From: Clarireedia homoeocarpa
Lineage: Eukaryota; Ascomycota; Leotiomycetes; Helotiales; Rutstroemiaceae
DNA length: 64,000 bases
Reading direction: 5' to 3'
Assembly (NCBI GenBank): GCA_001465935.1
Contig: LNKV01000038.1
Coordinates: 132,176 to 196,175 of the forward strand
The first letter of the stretch is position 1. Each line of letters starts with the position of its first letter. This document shows positions 47,140 to 59,404 of the stretch, piece after piece. Both the position numbers and the translations under genes were made by a program. The notes beneath the pieces were generated by a model, which saw only the letters and a list, made by a program, of their open reading frames with translations, was not told the DNA's origin and did no database searches.

Positions 47140-48060
47140 GGTATCGTTCAATTTTTGGAAGTAGAACTAATTGTGAAATTATTTTGGTTGTTCTTCAGCC
47201 TTTGTCGACCTCATGAACTTTCTCGCCAAAATATTTCTTATGCCTATGGTTAAACTTCGGGTCCCGCGAGATCTAATTACGAATGAATTGCCCATATCAA
47301 AGTCTATAGTCGATTTAAAATATATATAAAAAAGTTGACAATTGAAATGTTAACTTCAAAGCTGATGTAAGGTCCAGTCCTATATATTGAGACTGCAATT
47401 CTTAATTTTATAATTCTCAAAACTAGTTTGTTCCTATGAGACTTGGAGAGGATTGGATATTCGTAGGATGCCCGGAATTACGATTACCCGGCCGGGCTCT
47501 ACAAACAATGGGCGGCAAGTCTTCCGCTTTCATCCAGGTCTATCAGAGTCAGATATCTTCACAGTGCACGCCAACAAGTTTATCCTAACTCTAGGATGAC
47601 TCGTATCGATACCGCCTGCAGGATAGCTGGAGTGTAGAACTTACAAAATAGAATATACATCCTGCATCAGCCTGTAGTAACATTCAATTTAATCTCCATT
47701 GAGATTCCGGCACTTCTTCCAAATTGCCAGTTTCTCGCATTGCCAGACAGTTTCAACAGGGCATGTCGATACAACAGAGGTATTCAACTGTTTTCTGGGG
47801 AAAACCTGTCCTACCAAATTGAAAATGGCTTCTTGAAGCCTGAAAATGGAACTTGGCAACTTGGATATTCGATCACGGTATTAGAAGCGTTCATCAGACA
47901 CCTGTTTCTACAACTCTGCATTCAAAGGACGGAAACTCTTGAGACTTTACTGGTCAAGGAAGGCAGCTAAAGATCAAACCGGCAATCATCTGTTCTCCGA
48001 GGGCGGGTCAAGCTCTCGAACGCTCAGAGAGAGTGTCAATTCTGTGATACGTTCGTGGCA
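47140..48060. promoter_or_regulatory. divergent promoter region (Efg1 / Sea4-like)
   Basis: About 920 nt lie between head-to-head genes. It contains AT-rich stretches near 47320 and 47400. An open frame at 47740-47970 has no recognisable composition and is not supported. Nothing else is identified. Confidence 0.5.
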
Positions 48061-51000
48061 ATGGATAGGACCGAGGGGATAATTAGATGGTCGCCGAGTG
48101 CTGCTCGAGCTCAATTTCTTGCTTTCAACCTCAATTATCGGGTTCTCCAATTGTACGAGGCCAAGGGGCGTGCGCAGCCAGGAGTTTTTGAACATCAACC
48201 TCTGTCTCGTTATATCGACATTCCTTCTCTGAACACATTCGACTGGTCCCCAGTAGTCGAAGGCCTGGTGGCAGTCGGTACCTCTAATGGCGAGCTTCAG
48301 CTCCTCCGCGTAGATGACAATTCCAATGATGTTTTGTCACTCACTATCAAGCAGCCCAGAGCTTGTCAGGCAGTGTCTTTCAACACCACCGGTCTCCTTG
48401 CGATTGGTCTTGAGCGGGTTCGCAATGATGGGTCATTACAAATTTGGGACGTCAACCAGCGTCTTACTGGCTGGGATGCTTCCTTGCCTGGTTGGAAAGT
48501 ACCGAACAATATGATAGAGCCCCAGAAATTTGAATCTGCTTCTGTGAGTCTATTTCCTAATTACATATGAAGAATTCTTTCCTGGGGAACGCTCTGGACC
48601 TGATCATGGCATTGATCTTGGTGCGCCAAACATAGACTTCGCTAACCTGTGCAGGTTACAAGTATCAAATTCTTCGAGGATCAACCACAAACTCTTGCTA
48701 TTGGTATCAAAAATGCTAGTGTAAAAATCCATGACCTTAGAGGTACATTTCTTGTTTCTCCAATTGATTTCGTTCATTTAGTAATCCTGAGCAGATCCCA
48801 ACGGAAGTGTTATCACATTCAATACAAAGTGCAACAACAATATTGCCATAGACTATTCAGATCCTAACTACTTTGCATCCTCGTCCTTGGATCAACCTGG
48901 ATTGACAATCTGGGATCGACGTGCAAGTCCGCGCATATCGGCTTCTCCAATGTATATGGAGGCCCAGGAAAGTGAAGGCTATGTATGGGGTACAGCACTC
49001 TATTTGAAGAAGGTCATCTCAACTGATAAACAAGGCGCATACATCAAGTCGTTGCGCTATTGTCGGGAACAGCGTGGCACGTTAGGTGTTCTTTCTAATG
49101 CCGGTCAACTGCAAGTATTAAAGACGAATAGAGAGTACTATGATCCTGGCTCAGAAGATGATGTGAGCGGTAGCCCTGAGCTACTTAGAGTCAAGAAATC
49201 ATTTGATCTCGAATACCCTTACTTTGACCCAAGCCATGGACGAAAGCAGGAGGATAGGATCGTCTCGTTTGATTGGTTGACCCTGGGAACTACGGACCTG
49301 CAACCTCGCGTTGTAGCACTTCGAGCTAGTGGATCTTTTGAAATCATGCAGACTCCATCACCAGCTTCAGGTTTGTAGTCACCAAATTAAGTATAGCTAG
49401 AGGGGGCTGACTTGTTACGGGTTAGGTCGTATGATGGATTTTGTTTCCTGGCAACCTCCTCATAATCGTAAGCATTCTTCCATGTCTCCGCACCAGTATC
49501 CATTGCTAAAGCATTTACAGATGACAAGGTTCCATACCATACTTTGATGGAATTTGCCGACCTAACAGAGCGAGAGATAAACCTTGGACCCCTTCATGCC
49601 GATGAACTCAAATCAGATGTCCCTATGTTTGGACCGGATAAGTACACCGAGCCACACGTACAGTTATCAATAGCAAATGCACTAAGAAAAGCTCTTCAGC
49701 GTTCATACACTTTAACATCAGAAGCTGTCAAATCTGAAGAATCTGGCACTCAACGTTCCAGAGCTGCGTACACTAAGACATCATTTGAAGAAGCTGTTAC
49801 AAAACAAAGTAAATTTACGGATGATCCCGTGTCAGAAGTCTTCATACTGAAGGATGGTCTCTCAAGCGAGCATCGCACTGACACCGATGTTCTGAGCAAC
49901 GACTTATCCCACGTCAAGCTGACGGCTGCAGAGGGCAAGAAAGGCGATGAGTTGACCGAGAATGAGGCATATTCTAGCAGAGAAATGCATGAAAGAGCCC
50001 ATCAATTTAGTTTACCAGCTTCGAAAGCCGAGGCAATGCTTATTGATCAACTGTTCATCAAACGGGCTCTTGGAGGTTACTTGTTTGATTCTGAAGCAAA
50101 TAAGGAACTGGTGAAAGAAGATCCGTGGCTTGTCGATGTGTGGGATTGGATCTCTTGTAAGGCAGCTTTTTAGTTGATTCTTTCAAAGCTAATGCTCTAA
50201 AAGGTGCTGAAAAGGCTGCAAAGGATGATGGTATGGTATCATCTAAACTTGATCTCAGCTACCTCGGAGTTCATACTCTATGGAATAATAATCTTGGTAT
50301 GCCCATGCAGTCACATTGTGGAACTTCAATTTAATCTTTATTAGGTGGCAAAGCGGAGTCTCGACTCATCGAAAGCACTGCAATCCCCGAGAGCAGCCAA
50401 TGGGGTCGTCTTATTGGGGCTATTAATCGACGCGCAGGGTACGAAGAGTACACAGGTGTGCCAACTGCAAAAGCACAACATCGACAATTGTGCCTCGCGC
50501 TCTGTGGCTTCACAAAGCCAGCAGCAGATTTAAGAGCATATCTAGCATCGTTAGAGGGCAAGGGTGAACACACCAAAGCTGCAGCACGTGCTTTGTTCGA
50601 GGGTGAACCTCAACTTGCAGTCAATATCCTAAGACGTGGCAACAAAGAATTGGTCTTCGTTGCCGTAGCACTTGATGTGTCCACTAAAAGCGCATCCAAC
50701 ATTGATCTATCTAACTGGGGCAAGGAACTCCAGAGTCATGCTCAAATGTCGGCAGACCCTTACCTCCGAGCCATCTTCGGCTACATCACCACCCGTAACT
50801 GGGTCGTCATTGCGAACGAAGCATCGCTTTCGATGAGAGATCGAGTTGGAGTTGCCTTGAGGTATCTGAACGATGATCAACTGACAGAGTGGCTCGACAA
50901 AGAAATAGAAGCGGCTATCACACATGGAGATATTGAAGGTATCGTCCTCGCTGGAATCACAGACGATATGGTGGACATTTTAGCGAAGTACATTGAGAAA

Positions 51001-51630
51001 TTCTCCGACTATCAAACTGCAACCCTCATCATTTCTTTCTGCTGGCCTAGATACATCTCCGACTACCGCTGTGATGCCTGGCGCGAAGAGTACCGGGCCT
51101 ACCTCAACCGCCACCAGCAATTCATCCAACGCGTACGATTTGACCAAGGATCCGCCAAGAAGTCCCGCCAGCGCGAAGGCGTCCCCGTCATCAAACCTCC
51201 CATCCGCCAAGTCACCGTCCGCTGTATCTACTGCGACACACGCTCCGCCAACGACCGCTCCAACACCACCGCAGGCACCAATCCCGCACCACCCAACTCC
51301 TCCGCCGGCCCCTCCACAACCACATCCGACGAACGCAACCCCCTCATGGCCAGCGGCATCAACGCCGGCCTATGCTGTCCCCGCTGCGGTGCGCATCTTC
51401 CGCGCTGCGCCATCTGTCTCGAGATCTGCGGCGCGCCGCGCTCCGATCGCCCGGAGCTGTCGCCCGATCCGACGCTCAAGCGCATGGGCAATCAGTTGAC
51501 GTTCTGTATGAAATGTAAACATGCGAATCACATGGATCACGGGGTGCAGTGGTTTGCGAGGCACGTGGAGTGTCCGGTGGCGGAGTGCAAGTGCCAGTGT
51601 AATTTTAGAGCGAATTTGGATATTGCTTGA
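48061..51630 (+). CDS. SEA4: SEA-complex WD40/RING protein (Sea4/Mio-like), 7 exons
   Basis: Predicted 1067 aa from exons 48061-48543, 48655-48742, 48795-49370, 49426-49467, 49521-50156, 50204-50296 and 50345-51630 (3204 nt, 1068 codons). Introns are 47-111 nt. One internal exon is just 42 nt. The N-terminal half holds WD40-type repeats (IIRWSPSAARAQFLAFN, TFDWSPVVEGLVAVG, GSLQIWDVN, LTIWDRRAS). A helical middle section includes ALCGFTKPAADLRAYL. The C-terminus is a Cys/His-rich RING-like zinc domain (CCPRCGAHLPRCAICLEICG, then FCMKCKHANHMDHGVQWF and CPVAECKC). This arrangement is typical of yeast Sea4 and metazoan Mio in GATOR2, at the vacuole/lysosome, an activator arm of TORC1 nutrient signalling. 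A CIYC motif at about residue 930 precedes the RING. Alternative acceptor use at 50203 would alter only a few residues. Confidence 0.92.
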
Positions 51631-52522
51631 TTGATTGATTGATTGATGGGTTGGGGGGGGGGAAGAGGGAGGGGGGTTCGGGGCAAGGGTTTTGGCGTTA
51701 ATGTGGTAGGATATAGTGGAGTAGGACGGATACCCGTTTTTGGGGGGCCGGGGGGAGGGGAGGAGGGGCGGGGGTGTTGAGTCGAGTTATGTGTAGAATA
51801 GATAGTATAATAAAATAGTATGGAGGAGGTGCAAGTGCAAGTGCAAAGGGTGCTGGAAATAGGAAATAGGAAAAGCCGAAAATCAAAAAACATATATATA
51901 TATCCATCTTCCTTCCATCCAGTAAGTTAAGTTTGAGTGAGGCCTTGTAATTCTCAGAATCCCCCCTCTTTTTTTTTCCCGCTGTCCAGCAAGCAAGCAA
52001 CTTGATATTCACATTCACATTCGTATCTCCGTCTCCGTTCTCCCAGAAGAGAAAAGAACTCGTTTGATTCATCACACTCACTTGAAGCGGGCCGTTCCGT
52101 GTTTCGTAGTTTATAGGGTGTATAAAATTGACATGTCTACTTTACTACCCAAGTAGCAGAGTAGCACAGCAGTGGTATCATTCTACGAGTATCATACATA
52201 GATAGCATAGCATAGCATAGCATGCACAAAGCGCTCAAACCCAAAATGAGAAAAAGAGAAGACGCTTTCATCTCGCCCCGAATCTCTGCTCCTCTTTCCA
52301 TTATCTGCGTGCTTTGTTTTCTAGCGGGTCCTTTTTTCTTTTCCTCTTTTTCTTTCTTTCTGGCTATTTCTTCCCTAAATCACACATACATTTTCGTGTC
52401 CCTATTTCTTTTCCCTCAAACCCACTCAAGAAACCTGGGAAGTCATTTCTGTCGTTTCTGTCGTTTCTCTTGTCTCATGATTTTATTTTCATCCCCTCTG
52501 ACATACTAGGGAAAAACCTTCT
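51631..52522. other. convergent intergenic region (Sea4-like / elongase)
   Basis: This tail-to-tail region has TTGA repeats just after the Sea4 stop (about 51626-51645), G-rich runs (51650-51780), GCATA repeats (about 52205-52222) and a T/C-rich stretch (52310-52500). No gene is supported. Confidence 0.6.
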
Positions 52523-54023
52523 TTAGTTTGCGTGTGCGTGTCCGTTTGCATGACCATTTGTCTTGCCGTTGATATTCTCGTCCACTTTCACGACGCTTCC
52601 GTTCTCGTCTAACTGTCTCTCTACACCCTTTAGCGCATCCTTCGCCGCTTTCTCGGCCGCCACACCATTTACTCTTGGCTTCTTCTGTCCGATAGTGCGG
52701 GTAATATAGGATTTGACGAAGAATCGAACGAAAAGGAAAGTCAATGGAGTGAGATAAATGACGTTGAGCCAAATGGCGAAGGTTTGTCCACTGGTGTCAA
52801 TACATGGGATGGTTCGGTACTCGGTAGTGTATTGTGGGACTTGATGAGAGGGTTTGTTGCCACTGGTGACTGGTGCATGATCGGCAGAGGGAACAGGACT
52901 AGCTACATTTTCAGCGAGTCCCTCTCCACCCACAGCGCGGTATAGAAGCTTCTTGACAAGGCTAGATATTCCAGTTGAAGTAGCAATTGCGGCGACGGAG
53001 GTAACCGCTGTCGACGCAACAGAGGCGGCGGAGGAGACAGTTTCTGGAATCGAGGGCACTTGGATGGCGACAGTGTAGGAGATGAAGGAGTGAATTATGG
53101 CGTAGGAGGCACCGACCAAGAATTGGATAATTTGCATTGTTGTGAGACTACGTTTGAGGGCCTGGGGAATAGGGACATTGAATGCGGTAAGGGTGTAATA
53201 TGTGTACTGGACGAAGTTAGTGTGGCGCAAACATAGCATGGAGATGCTCTCTTACCATCAATGCGTGAATACCAGAGTTTACAAACACGAACATCCAAAT
53301 CGGAGGCGACATGTATCGCATACCGGACCACATACACATCATTGCACCCGCGTGGTGGTATGTTTGTAGCGTCGAGCTTCGCTTCCCCTTTGCCAGGATA
53401 ATTGCCGTGTCCAGAACTTCGTAGAATTTGCTGAGATAGAAGATCCAGCCATAAAATGCAAGTCCTTCATTCCAAAGTCTTCCCAAGTCGGTCGAGTCTG
53501 GGGTTCCCGCGCTTGTCAATTTAAACTGCGTGGGCAATTCAGCAACCCATTTCGATGTTGAGGCGTTGTAGGACATGGCATTCTCCAATCCAGAAACTCC
53601 GTGGATTTTGCACAAACTGTCAACAGTCCCTGCGAGACCAGCAGGACCAGATGGGTGCTGTACTGTTCTTCGCAAAGCTCCAAGCATGCCAACAAAGGTC
53701 CACGCAGAGTATACAGCCAGGAGGATGTTATGAGCCACCACAAATGCGAAGAACCCTTTTGTTTTACTGATTGGCCATGGTTTATTCCCTGCACTTCTGT
53801 TGTATCGATTGACCGTCGTAACCGTTATGGCGTAAACCAATGCGATTGTGATCGGGACGCGCGCATCAAGAACGGCATTGTACCACGCGGGGTCGATCGA
53901 AAATGGAGGGGCAGAAAGTGTCGAGCCGGCCACGGGTGGTGGAAGAGTCTGCGGATCGTTACTTGGTCGTAGTGTGAATAAAGAAGGCTCAGGCCGTGAG
54001 AAATGGACAGTCGCGGAAGCCAT
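52523..54023 (-). CDS. ELO-family fatty acid elongase, 2 exons
   Basis: Predicted 483 aa. Minus-strand exons are 53256-54023 and 52523-53206 (1452 nt, 484 codons), with a 49-nt intron. The join gives GIHALMYTYYTLTAF, a conserved ELO segment. ELO proteins are ER membrane condensing enzymes that extend fatty acyl-CoA with malonyl-CoA. Several hydrophobic segments are visible (VPITIALVYAITVTTV, FFAFVVAHNILLAVYSAW, FLVGASYAIIHSFISYTVAI, FAIWLNVIYLTPLTFLFVRFF). The catalytic His box reads QTYHH, the QxxHH form found in PUFA-type elongases, instead of HxxHH. KFYEVLDTAIIL precedes it. The protein is longer than yeast Elo1-3 (about 310-345 aa) through a Ser/Thr/Ala-rich insert and a hydrophilic C-terminus with an NGHANGHAHAN tail. 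Substrate chain length cannot be read from sequence. Confidence 0.92.
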
Positions 54024-57000
54024 CTTTTGATTGAAGAGGCCGTCTGTCTGAAGATATTCTAGAAATGCAATGTTGTGCAGTCGCAGGTTTGAGACAAAAT
54101 TCGAGCAAGGATCTCAAGGCACCCCAAGTTTCTCTGGACCTTTAAGAAGGCCTTGCAAGAATTGAAGGACGACTAGATGGATCTTGACTTTCCTGGATGT
54201 GGGATGAAAATAAAATTGGAGAACACTGTGGGAAAATATGCGTCTCTAGAAAGTGTGAGAGGTTTGGTGAACAGTCGTCTGGGTGGGCGTGAAGAATTCA
54301 CGACCCTGCCTGTGCCTGGTATGTAAAGGAAGAAGAAAAAAGAGAAAGGAAAAAAAGAGACAACGGGCCAGCGATTAAATCCGAGCCGAGGTTCTCTTGA
54401 TTGAATAATTGAATGGATATGAAGATAAAAAGTCCCCTCCGAGTGAATAATAAGGGAGGAATTATGGAAAACCTGACTTTAGTGGGCGGAAATGTTTCTT
54501 TTTTGGTTTGCTATTGAGGTTCAATTTGGTCATTTTGGTCCCTTGCTGTTGCCCATCCTATGATATCTAGGATACAGCGGGATTGGTACCTCGCTAAAGA
54601 TTCCCAACAAAAAAAAAAAAAAAAAAAAAAAAAAACTCGCAATTCTTGACACCAAAAGAGAAGACGAATGAATGAATGGAATGATGGATGAATCCATCCA
54701 TCATAATGGGGAAGAGCGGCGGATGTATGGTGGAATCAATTCTGCCTGAAATGGTGGTGATGTTCTGTGATGTCTTGTTGCAAGAGGCAAGAGGCAAGAG
54801 GCAAGAGGCAAGAAGAAGAGGTACGTGTCGCAAGAGAGAGCTATTTGCGCATATCAAAATTGCGCATATCAAAATCCATCGTATACTTCGTACGATGCGA
54901 TTGATTGATGGAAAGCCCGACCAGAGGCGATTAAAAGTCGATCTCGCGCCGCTTTGGTTTGGCCTTCTTGAAGCCGAGTGCGAGCCAGCAGCTCCAGCCT
55001 TGTGAGATGCAGGCACGGCTTTGCGATGCGCTATGCGTTAATATGCTTATCATCAATACGGAGCGGACGTGCACTCCAGCACTCCAGCACTCCAGCACGT
55101 AACGTACTATACGAAGTAGAGCAGTCGGCGCAACCACATACAAAGGAAGCTATCGATGATTAATTATGGAGAAGGAAGCGCATCCGAGAAACATTTAATT
55201 TGCCTGCGAGTCCATCAGTGTCTCTGTGCAGCATTGATGCTTTGCGTTGAAGTGGTGCAGATGTGAGAGTTGCCAGGGAAAAGCGGGGCAGCGTGAACAA
55301 TCTGCCCTCAACAAAATGCAGCAGCTCGGCCGGTTCCCAAATGGAGCTGTCATGTCCGAGGACGAATAGAAAGAAAAGAAAAGAAAAGAAGCGAAAATGG
55401 ACATGTCCCTCGGCTTGCTGTCAGCGTTTCATGTGATCGTAGCTTGCCATTATATGAGGAAGGTCGACGGTTGGGAAGATGAGAGGTGGCCGTCGTCGCG
55501 AAAGCATCACAGAATATTAAAACGGTGGGTGAGCAGAAGTCTGTGTTACACTTGCTGGTCAGCTAGCTTCACAGCTCTCCAGCTGTCCGGTCAGGCCGGC
55601 AAGGAATTGAGTAATTGACGAGGCCCCCCGGGTGTATTTCAGCTGCCGTGATGCATGGGGGAAGAGCCTCGCGTATGTTCCCTATACAGTATATTAACAA
55701 CAAATACGTACAATACGTACAACCAAGATATTCAGATATCTGTTGGAAGGACGACGGCGTAAGATTTTGGCACCACGACTACAGTAGTTGGTTTTACAGA
55801 GATTGAGGAGAGCAGCGTTGGGGCTAATTGGTCTAGAATCTCTTCTCCCTTCTTTGACCTTGAGCAATTGGTAAGAGTAAGAGACTTTGTTGTCGTCTCG
55901 GCAAACATCTACTCTTGGTGGTGCGACAGATAATCAATCACCTTGTGGGTGGTATATTAGAGATCCCAGTCAATACAAGAATACAAGAATACAAGACAGT
56001 ATGGTGTGTCTACAAAGTACATGTCCTTCGTAAGTTGCCTGCCTTCAAAATGTTACATTCGAGTGGCGGGACTTTTCTGTGCGTTGCCGTGTCAGCTCCG
56101 GCTGGAACGGGCGGTTACATCTCCCGAGGCGTTAACAGAGAGATCATCATCATTTGGCTCAATAACCATTGGAGACTTTCAATGGTTCTCAAGAATTTCG
56201 CGCCAACGTTCTGGGAAAAACAGCTTCATCATATCTCGAGCATGTGGCTTGAATTACGGTAAAACTTGCCCAAAGCGGTGAAACTTGGACCTACGCCACA
56301 TATTTTTTCTATTGGCGCAGCATTTGGATTTCCAACAAAATATCCAAAAATGATATTTTATCTGGGAGCTGATCAGGTATGCTGATAGGATACTCTTTAT
56401 GGTCTTTCATTTATAGATTCTTCGTTCTCGCAAAGTACAGGACATGTCCATACCCGCTACTATTGCGTGAATGTCTGACGAAAATGGCCTTTCGTCTCTG
56501 ACCCGACCATTTTTGTCTTCTTTGTCTCTGCAATTCTTCGTTCTGGTATATCGGATTCGAAAGAGTGTGCCACCATGTTCTTTCTGCATTCCTCCCACTT
56601 AGCATAGTTGGACCATACTGACAAGCTCTGGACCACCGAGAGACAACTCTGTGCATGAAACCGAAGGCCAACGAAAATTTCTCCCAAGTAGCAGGTGCTT
56701 GATTGCCATTGGCATCATTCCTCGAAGGAAGAAAGGTGAAATCTTCAAATTGAATTCCCTGATTGAGTGCCAGCTCTCCCCAGCGCTGGAGAAGCAGCTC
56801 GATTCAGGACACTGTACTAGAGCCGATTGTTGTCGCCAAACGAAGATCCTAGGGAACCTGAGATACTGTGATGGCCTAATTGTTGAAAGCTGCTAACAAG
56901 ATCGGCCAATATCTCTGCGGAGGGATCATCTATATTTCGACTACGAAATACTGATGTCGACGCCGGAAGCTATTCGTGCCATTAGCAATAGCTCTAGCTT

Positions 57001-57701
57001 TCTCCACCCCGTACCGCTTCCGCTACTTGGAAACGATCAGATGAGCTGAAGGTCTGAGACATCTCAGGGAGTTGGCGTAGGTACATTTCTTTTCTGTGCC
57101 GTTGTTTCTCCTCACGCTCCTCTCAGTGGCCTCGGCTAAGTCACTTGAGCCTCAAGGATCTTATCATCGTCTCGATAGTGACTCGGAAGCCCCCTCCTAA
57201 AGCTCCGAATCCCTGAGGGTTTCTGTAACATCCTTCCGTTTCGGTAGCCCGCGGGAAAGTACCGAGTCTGCGGCAAGCGGGTAGCGATATCAAGATGACA
57301 TGGGCGCAGGCCTCGGATAAATCATAAAAATGGATACGCCGCCATCGGAAAATCCATGGATTGGTGAAGGGAAATTGGGAAATTTTGACAGGTCCGGTCA
57401 GATTATTTTGGAGGCTGGGAACGTTTAATATGCATGCAGCAAGCAGGCAGGTGGGCATGTAAACAAAAACCTTGAACGGCACAGCAAATTGGGGGAGAGA
57501 GAAAATTCAAGGAGGTAGGGAAAGGTAGGGAAAGGTAGGGGAGGTAGGGGCGGTAGCGGAAGTCGGGGGAAATACGCAGCAAGCAAGAGAGGATGATGGC
57601 TCTTTTTTTTTCATGTGAGTGTGTGGTGCTTAGTAGAAAACGTGGGCGCGGGCATGGACTGGAGAACAGTTTCCCCGGATTGCTGCAATGTGATATGGTC
57701 A

Positions 57702-57760
57702 AGCTGCTGCTGGTGCTGATGCTGGTGCTGGTGCTGGGTGCTGGTGCTGGTGGTGCTGGG
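57702..57760. repeat. CTGGTG trinucleotide-type repeat
   Basis: About nine GCTGGT/GCTGCT units lie in the long intergenic region. A reverse-complement-like CAGCACCAGC tract is present at about 37667-37708. Confidence 0.85.
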
Positions 57761-59129
57761 TAAGGACGGGTTCGCTGTTCGTGCACTGGGCCGTAGTTTC
57801 TACCAGTATATCGTTTCGTTTGGTACGATTACATACTTGTACTGTAGCATGAACAAAGCGTGAAGGGCGCTGTGGCTGTGGCTGTCGCTCGACGACACCG
57901 ACAGGACCACGCATGTCCATCTCATCTGACACGGAACAGAACACGGAGCAGAACACGGAGCAGAACACGGTGCACATATCAAAAAGTCGGGTAATTGTGC
58001 AGCTTGGATGTGCAAGTGCTGCCTGCTTATGCAGCCACGCTCTGGTCTTGCCTTTCGCCTCGCGCTCCATAGAAGCTTCTAGAAAGCACCCGCCGGCGAA
58101 AAACGCTGCAAATGACGGGAAGCACTGCAAATGAAGAATCACGATGGCTGAGCGTCTAGAGAGAACGAGGACATTCGGGCACAGCAGCAGCAGCGAGCAC
58201 GCAGCACGGACGAATAATTTCAAAGTTTGGGACAGCTTCAGGGGGCTCGACGATTTCCATTGGCGACGGAGGCCCTGCAAATGCTACTAGAGGCAAAAAA
58301 TAGATAATAACTTGCCCAGATTCGACCGCGCTGGATGATTGCAATGATTCTATTGACTGAATTGTCGAGGGAAATGCGAAAAAGGTGCCTAAGCACTGGT
58401 TGTTCCTGTTTACCCTTTACCACTCTTTTCGAAAGGCTCCTCCAGTCAATAAAGACTCCGTCCAGTCAATACGGTATCCGTCCTAGCATCATTACCACGG
58501 CCGAATCAGATCCCATCTCCAAATCTTCATCTTGCTCGCCCTCCTCCAGACTCCGCTCTGTCTCTCTTGCTCCTACTTCGCTCTCTCCTCCCACCTCTTT
58601 CTCGTTCTTACTTGTATACCCACTCCACGCTCCATCCTTCTTATCCTCCATTTTGCTTCCCCATTTTGCTTCCCCATTAATACACTTTGCACCTTGCACT
58701 TTGCACTTTCGTATATACCATCCTCTTCTTCCGGATACCACATTTCTTCGCGCTCCCGAAATTTCCTCCATCCCGCTTCGCTAATCCAATCCAATCCAAT
58801 CCATTCCCATTCCCGTTCCCGTTCCATTCCATTCCATCTGCTGCCTTCAACTCAATCCCCGCTCTCAAAGACAAGGAGAAGGAGGTCCGAGGACAAAAGA
58901 GAAGGGACAACCGAACAAGAGAGCAAGCGGGAAAAAGGCTAACGAGCTGGAGCAGAGGAAAAAGGAATCAAGGAAAGGGAAAAGGAAACACCCAAGCCAA
59001 CCCGAAGCCGCAGCCAATTCCCCAAAGTCCAAAGATCCCTATCTCCATCTTTGCTCTGGTGGATATAAATCCTTGAACTTGTGCGAAGTCTTTTAATTTC
59101 CTCCCCAAGTCCCAAAAGCTGCAGAGGAG

Positions 59130-59140
59130 AAAAAAAAAAG

Positions 59141-59169
<29 letters not shown>
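59130..59169. repeat. poly(A) tract in J-protein leader
   Basis: A run of A is interrupted by a single G and followed by CCCCCC. It lies about 235 nt upstream of the J-protein start codon. Confidence 0.9.
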
Positions 59170-59171
<2 letters not shown>

Positions 59172-59404
59172 CCCCAGAGGACAACTAGCATAACTTCTTG
59201 AGGTTTCCGCTTCATTCTATCATATTCTAGCTGGGAAGACTTATCATTCACTACACAAAGCACTCACCTAGGGCTGTGTACTAGAAGAAAAAAGCCATTA
59301 ATCGCTGAACCATACCGTTACTACACTGTGTGTCCAACCAGAATCCGTTTCTCAGCCCGGCTACTCGCACCCACGGCCATCCCAGCGGGAATTATCTTTT
59401 CTCA

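Larger units (their letters stand above)
54024..59404. other. 5.4-kb divergent gene-free region
   Basis: I support no intact gene between the elongase (minus) and the TPR/J-protein (plus). The minus strand at about 56400-57130 has short coding-like stretches cut by stops (for example AEILADLVSSFQQLGHHSIS and EKFSLAFGFMHRVVSRW), possibly a decayed gene. Repeats include poly(A) at 54609-54635 and 59130-59169 (one G), GCAAGAG units (about 54780-54812), a doubled GCGCATATCAAAATT (54848-54875), CACTCCAG units (about 55071-55098), CTGGTG units (57702-57760), CAGAACACGGAG units (about 57936-57970) and CCAAT units (about 58785-58802). The last 800 nt before 59405 are a C/T-rich then purine-rich leader of the J-protein gene. 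Confidence 0.5.

Noticed and set aside
47740..47970. 76-codon plus-strand frame before the Sea4-like gene
   Set aside because: It ends 90 nt before the Sea4 ATG, is out of frame with it and has no conserved residues.
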